NCBI RefSeq assembly: GCF_964019385.1
Contig: NC_088655.1
Coordinates: forward strand, 7,811,833-7,875,832
DNA length: 64,000 nucleotides
Origin: Sycon ciliatum
Lineage: Eukaryota > Porifera > Calcarea > Leucosolenida > Sycettidae
Reading direction: 5' to 3'
The translations under genes were made by a program, and so were the position numbers. The notes beneath the pieces are model-generated. The model had not been told where the DNA came from, ran no database searches, and was given only the letters and a program-made list of their open reading frames with translations. Positions 60,301 to 64,000 of the stretch are shown in pieces; position 1 is the first letter of the stretch, and each line of letters begins with the position of its first letter.

Positions 60301-63182
60301 AGTTGCTAGTACATACCCTGCAGAATTACAATAACAGTTACTAGTACATACCCTGCAGAATTACAATAACAGTTACTAGTACATACCCTGCAGAATTACA
60401 ATAACAGTTACTAGTACATACCCTGCAGAATTACAATAACAGTTACTAGTACATACCCTGCAGAATTACAATAACAGTTACTAGTACATACCCTGCAGAA
60501 TTACAATAACAGTTACTAGTACATACCCTGCAGAATTACAATAACAGTTGCTAGTACATACCCTGCAGAATTACAATAACAGGTACTAGTACATACCCTG
60601 CAGAATTACAATAACAGTTACTAGTACATACCCTGCAGAATTACAATAACAGTTACTAGTACATACCCTGCAGAATTACAATAACAGTTGCTAGTACATA
60701 CCCTGCAGAATTACAATAACAGTTACTAGTACATACCCTGCAGAATTACAATAACAGTTACTAGTACATACCCTGCAGAATTACAATAACAGGTACTAGT
60801 ATATACCCTGCAGAATTACAATAACAGTTACTGGTACATACCCTGCAGAATTACAATAACAGTTACTAGTACATACCCTGCAGAATTACAATAACAGTTA
60901 CTAGTATATACCCTGCAGAATTACAATAACAGTTACTAGTGCATACCCTGCAGAATTACAATAACAGTTACTAGTACATACCCTGCAGAATTACAATAAC
61001 AGTTACTAGTACATACCCTGCAGAATTACAATAACAGTTGCTAGTACATACCCTGCAGAATTACAATAACAGTTACTAGTACATACCCTGCAGAATTACA
61101 ATAACAGTTACTAGTACATACCCTGCAGAATTACAATAACAGTTGCTGGTACATACCCTGCAGAATTACAATAACAGTTACTAGTATATACCCTGCAGAA
61201 TTACAATAACAGTTACTAGTACATACCCTGCAGAATTACAATAACAGTTACTAGTACATACCCTGCAGAATTACAATAACAGTTACTAGTACATACCCTG
61301 CAGAATTACAATAACAGTTGCTAGTACATACCCTGCAGAATTACAATAACAGTTACTAGTACATACCCTGCAGAATTACAATAACAGTTACTAGTATATA
61401 CCCTGCAGAATTACAATAACAGTTGCTAGTACATACCCTGCAGAATTACAATAACAGTAACTAGTACATACCCTGCAGAATTACAATAACAGTTACTAGT
61501 ACATACCCTGCAGAATTACAATAACAGGTACTAGTACATACCCTGCAGAATTACAATAACAGTTGCTAGTACATACCCTGCAGAATTACAATAACAGTTA
61601 CTAGTACATACCCTGCAGAATTACAATAACAGTTACTAGTACATACCCTGCAGAATTACAATAACAGTTACTAGTACATACCCTGCAGAATTACAATAAC
61701 AGTTACTAGTACATACCCTGCAGAATTACAATAACAGTTGCTAGTACATACCCTGCAGAATTACAATAACAGGTACTAGTACATACCCTGCAGAATTACA
61801 ATAACAGTTACTAGTACATACCCTGCAGAATTACAATAACAGTTACTAGTACATACCCTGCAGAATTACAATAACAGTTGCTAGTACATACCCTGCAGAA
61901 TTACAATAACAGTTACTAGTACATACCCTGCAGAATTACAATAACAGTTACTAGTACATACCCTGCAGAATTACAATAACAGGTACTAGTATATACCCTG
62001 CAGAATTACAATAACAGTTACTGGTACATACCCTGCAGAATTACAATAACAGTTACTAGTACATACCCTGCAGAATTACAATAACAGTTACTAGTATATA
62101 CCCTGCAGAATTACAATAACAGTTACTAGTGCATACCCTGCAGAATTACAATAACAGTTACTAGTACATACCCTGCAGAATTACAATAACAGTTACTAGT
62201 ACATACCCTGCAGAATTACAATAACAGTTACTAGTACATACCCTGCAGAATTACAATAACAGTTACTAGTACATACCCTGCAGAATTACAATTACAGTTA
62301 CTAGTACATACCCTGCAGAATTACAATAACAGTTACTAGTACATACCCTGCAGAATTACAATAACAGTTACTAGTACATACCCTGCAGAATTACAATAAC
62401 AGTTGCTAGTACATACCCTGCAGAATTACAATAACAGTTACTAGTACATACCCTGCAGAATTACAATAACAGTTACTAGTACATACCCTGCAGAATTACA
62501 ATAACAGTTACTAGTACATACCCTGCAGAATTACAATAACAGTTGCTAGTACATACCCTGCAGAATTACAATAACAGTTACTAGTACATACCCTGCAGAA
62601 TTACAATAACAGTTACTAGTACATACCCTGCAGAATTACAATAACAGTTACTAGTACATACCCTGCAGAATTACAATAACAGTTGCTAGTACATACCCTG
62701 CAGAATTACAATAACAGTTACTAGTACATACCCTGCAGAATTACAATAACAGTTACTAGTACATACCCTGCAGAATTACAATAACAGTTACTAGTACATA
62801 CCCTGCAGAATTACAATAACAGTTACTAGTACATACCCTGCAGAATTACAATAACAGTTACTAGTACATACCCTGCAGAATTACAATAACAGTTACTAGT
62901 ACATACCCTGCAGAATTACAATAACAGTTGCTAGTACATACCCTGCAGAATTACAATAACAGTTACTAGTACATACCCTGCAGAATTACAATAACAGTTG
63001 CTAGTACATACCCTGCAGAATTACAATAACAGGTACTAGTACATACCCTGCAGAATTACAATAACAGTTACTAGTATATACCCTGCAGAATTACAATAAC
63101 AGTTACTAGTACATACCCTGCAGAATTACAATAACAGTTGCTAGTACATACCCTGCAGAATTACAATAACAGTTACTAGTAG
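57302..63182 (+). repeat. 35-bp satellite, main block
   Basis: About 168 further units. A block of variant units repeats at an offset of 1190 bp (34 units): the rare GTGCATACC variant lies at 60939 and 62129, with the same order of variants around each. No RNA gene or ORF. Confidence 0.95.
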
Positions 63183-63580
63183 TTGCATGGCACTCAATTG
63201 GTGACAGATTTCCTCGGCGTACGCATGCACGCGCCAAGCACTTGTAACATGTTATAATCCTTGACGTTGGCAGCTTCCAGCACAAATGCTCGTTCGCCGG
63301 TGATGACTTGAAACGCATAACAGTGGCCGTGACCTGCTGGTTCGCCGTACATACCGCACACCGAATCCACAACACCATGACACAATCATGTCATAATTAT
63401 GATGAAGACTTGCAAGCACAACGGGGAAAGGAGATGGAAGACCGAACTTGCACCATGACTTCATCTTCGTTACATTCATGTCATAGGGCAAAGGACACAA
63501 CTATGAGCCACTCCCTATTTGTGCTACTCACTTTCCAGTCTTGGTGGAAATGATAATATAAGGTATAAGATATAAGATGA
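63183..63580 (-). other. unique segment, weak PH-domain-like frame
   Basis: A minus frame at 63194-63385 reads GHGHCYAFQVITGERAFVLE followed by AANVKDYNMLQVLGACM. This resembles the last strands and helix of a pleckstrin-homology domain. It is a single short frame, with no clear splice sites and only this one similarity by eye. If real, it would be a host exon. Confidence 0.3.
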
Positions 63581-63589
63581 TGTCACATA

Positions 63590-64000
63590 CATACATGTGC
63601 GCGTACCCACACCCACACGCGTGCGCACACACACACACACGCACACACACACACACACACACACATGAAGTAGCTGCCGAATCCGACCATGCAGTCTCCC
63701 AGGCATGCGTGCACGCGCACACACACGAACCAGCTGCCGAATCCAACTATACAGTCTCCCAGGCACACTCGCACACACACACACACATGAACCAGTTGCC
63801 GAATCCACACAAACACGCGCGCGCGTGCGCACACACACACATGAACCAGCTTGCGAATCCGACTATGCAGTCTCCCAGGCACTCGCGCACAAACACGCGC
63901 ACAAACACACATGAACCAGCTGCCGAATCCGACTATGCAGTCTTCCAGGCATGCGCGCACAAACACGCTTGTGCGCGCGCGTGTACGCACACATGAACTA
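63590..64000. repeat. CA-rich minisatellite to window end
   Basis: Five copies of a ~60-75 bp unit alternate CA/CG dinucleotide runs with ATGAACCAGCTGCCGAATCC and ACTATGCAGTCTCCCAGGCA. It runs off the window. Confidence 0.88.

Noticed and set aside
55831..63182. CRISPR array
   Set aside because: The 35-bp units are contiguous with no variable spacers, and the context is eukaryotic.
63583..63990. Cys/Val-rich minus-strand ORF
   Set aside because: Translation of CA/GT repeats.

Overview
The window looks like repeat-dense nuclear DNA of an invertebrate metazoan. I base this on the mix of element classes (Ty3/gypsy and BEL/Pao LTR elements, APE-type and RLE-type LINEs, a Penelope-like element, hammerhead-bearing repeats, tRNA-derived SINEs, many TIR/MITE elements), on AATAAA-type 3' ends and on long micro- and minisatellites. 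I cannot name the species. I found no intact host gene that I would defend. Almost everything that can be recognised is mobile or repetitive DNA.

Layout. 0-14.4 kb: two internally deleted copies of one gypsy family (LTR plus integrase/RNase H relics at 0.7-3.3 kb; LTR plus protease at 12.2-13.9 kb), three copies of a dispersed repeat (Rep-A), a 3.6 kb foldback element (5.75-9.31 kb), small MITEs and a TTAA-flanked palindromic element (10.5-11.4 kb). 14.4-16.8 kb: about 62 copies of a 39-bp minisatellite that is open on both strands. 17-21 kb: SINE pieces, a second TTAA palindrome and Rep-A copy C. 20.8-24.2 kb: palindromic element P followed by repeat Rep-D. The same P/Rep-D pair returns inverted at 45.2-53.7 kb, giving an inverted repeat with arms of about 3 kb. 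27.0-35.7 kb: a broken LINE (LINE-1), a minisatellite, a second LINE inserted in that minisatellite (LINE-2), and a recent 865-bp tandem duplication carrying a SINE. 36.5-41.2 kb: a young BEL/Pao element with two 579-bp LTRs, a CAGTA target duplication and an internal deletion. 41.25-43.48 kb: a second foldback element. 43.5-45.0 kb: an array of 479-bp units, each carrying a type I hammerhead ribozyme. 47.5-53.7 kb: a P element split by a nest of TAA-repeat-associated insertions, namely a Penelope-like element with its own hammerhead unit and a nearly intact RLE-class LINE. 54.6-55.1 kb: a LINE thumb relic. 55.8-63.2 kb: about 200 copies of a 35-bp satellite, interrupted by one polyadenylated retrocopy. 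63.2-64.0 kb: a unique segment and a CA-rich minisatellite.

The most striking system is the hammerhead repeat. Four complete ribozyme cores (43685-43730, 44164-44209, 44823-44868, 47955-48000) each have the full conserved core and a perfect six-pair stem I. In each unit a 15-bp hairpin with a TATA box in its loop lies just upstream of the ribozyme. The 43.5 kb array is bounded by a 14-bp target duplication, so it moved as one piece. A 44-bp fragment of the same unit, with its own 12-bp target duplication, interrupts the endonuclease of LINE-1 at 28.7 kb. This fits a retrozyme-like non-autonomous retroelement mobilised by co-resident retroelement machinery. Tiny hAT-like insertions of 21 and 27 bp with 8-bp target duplications are a second unusual signal.
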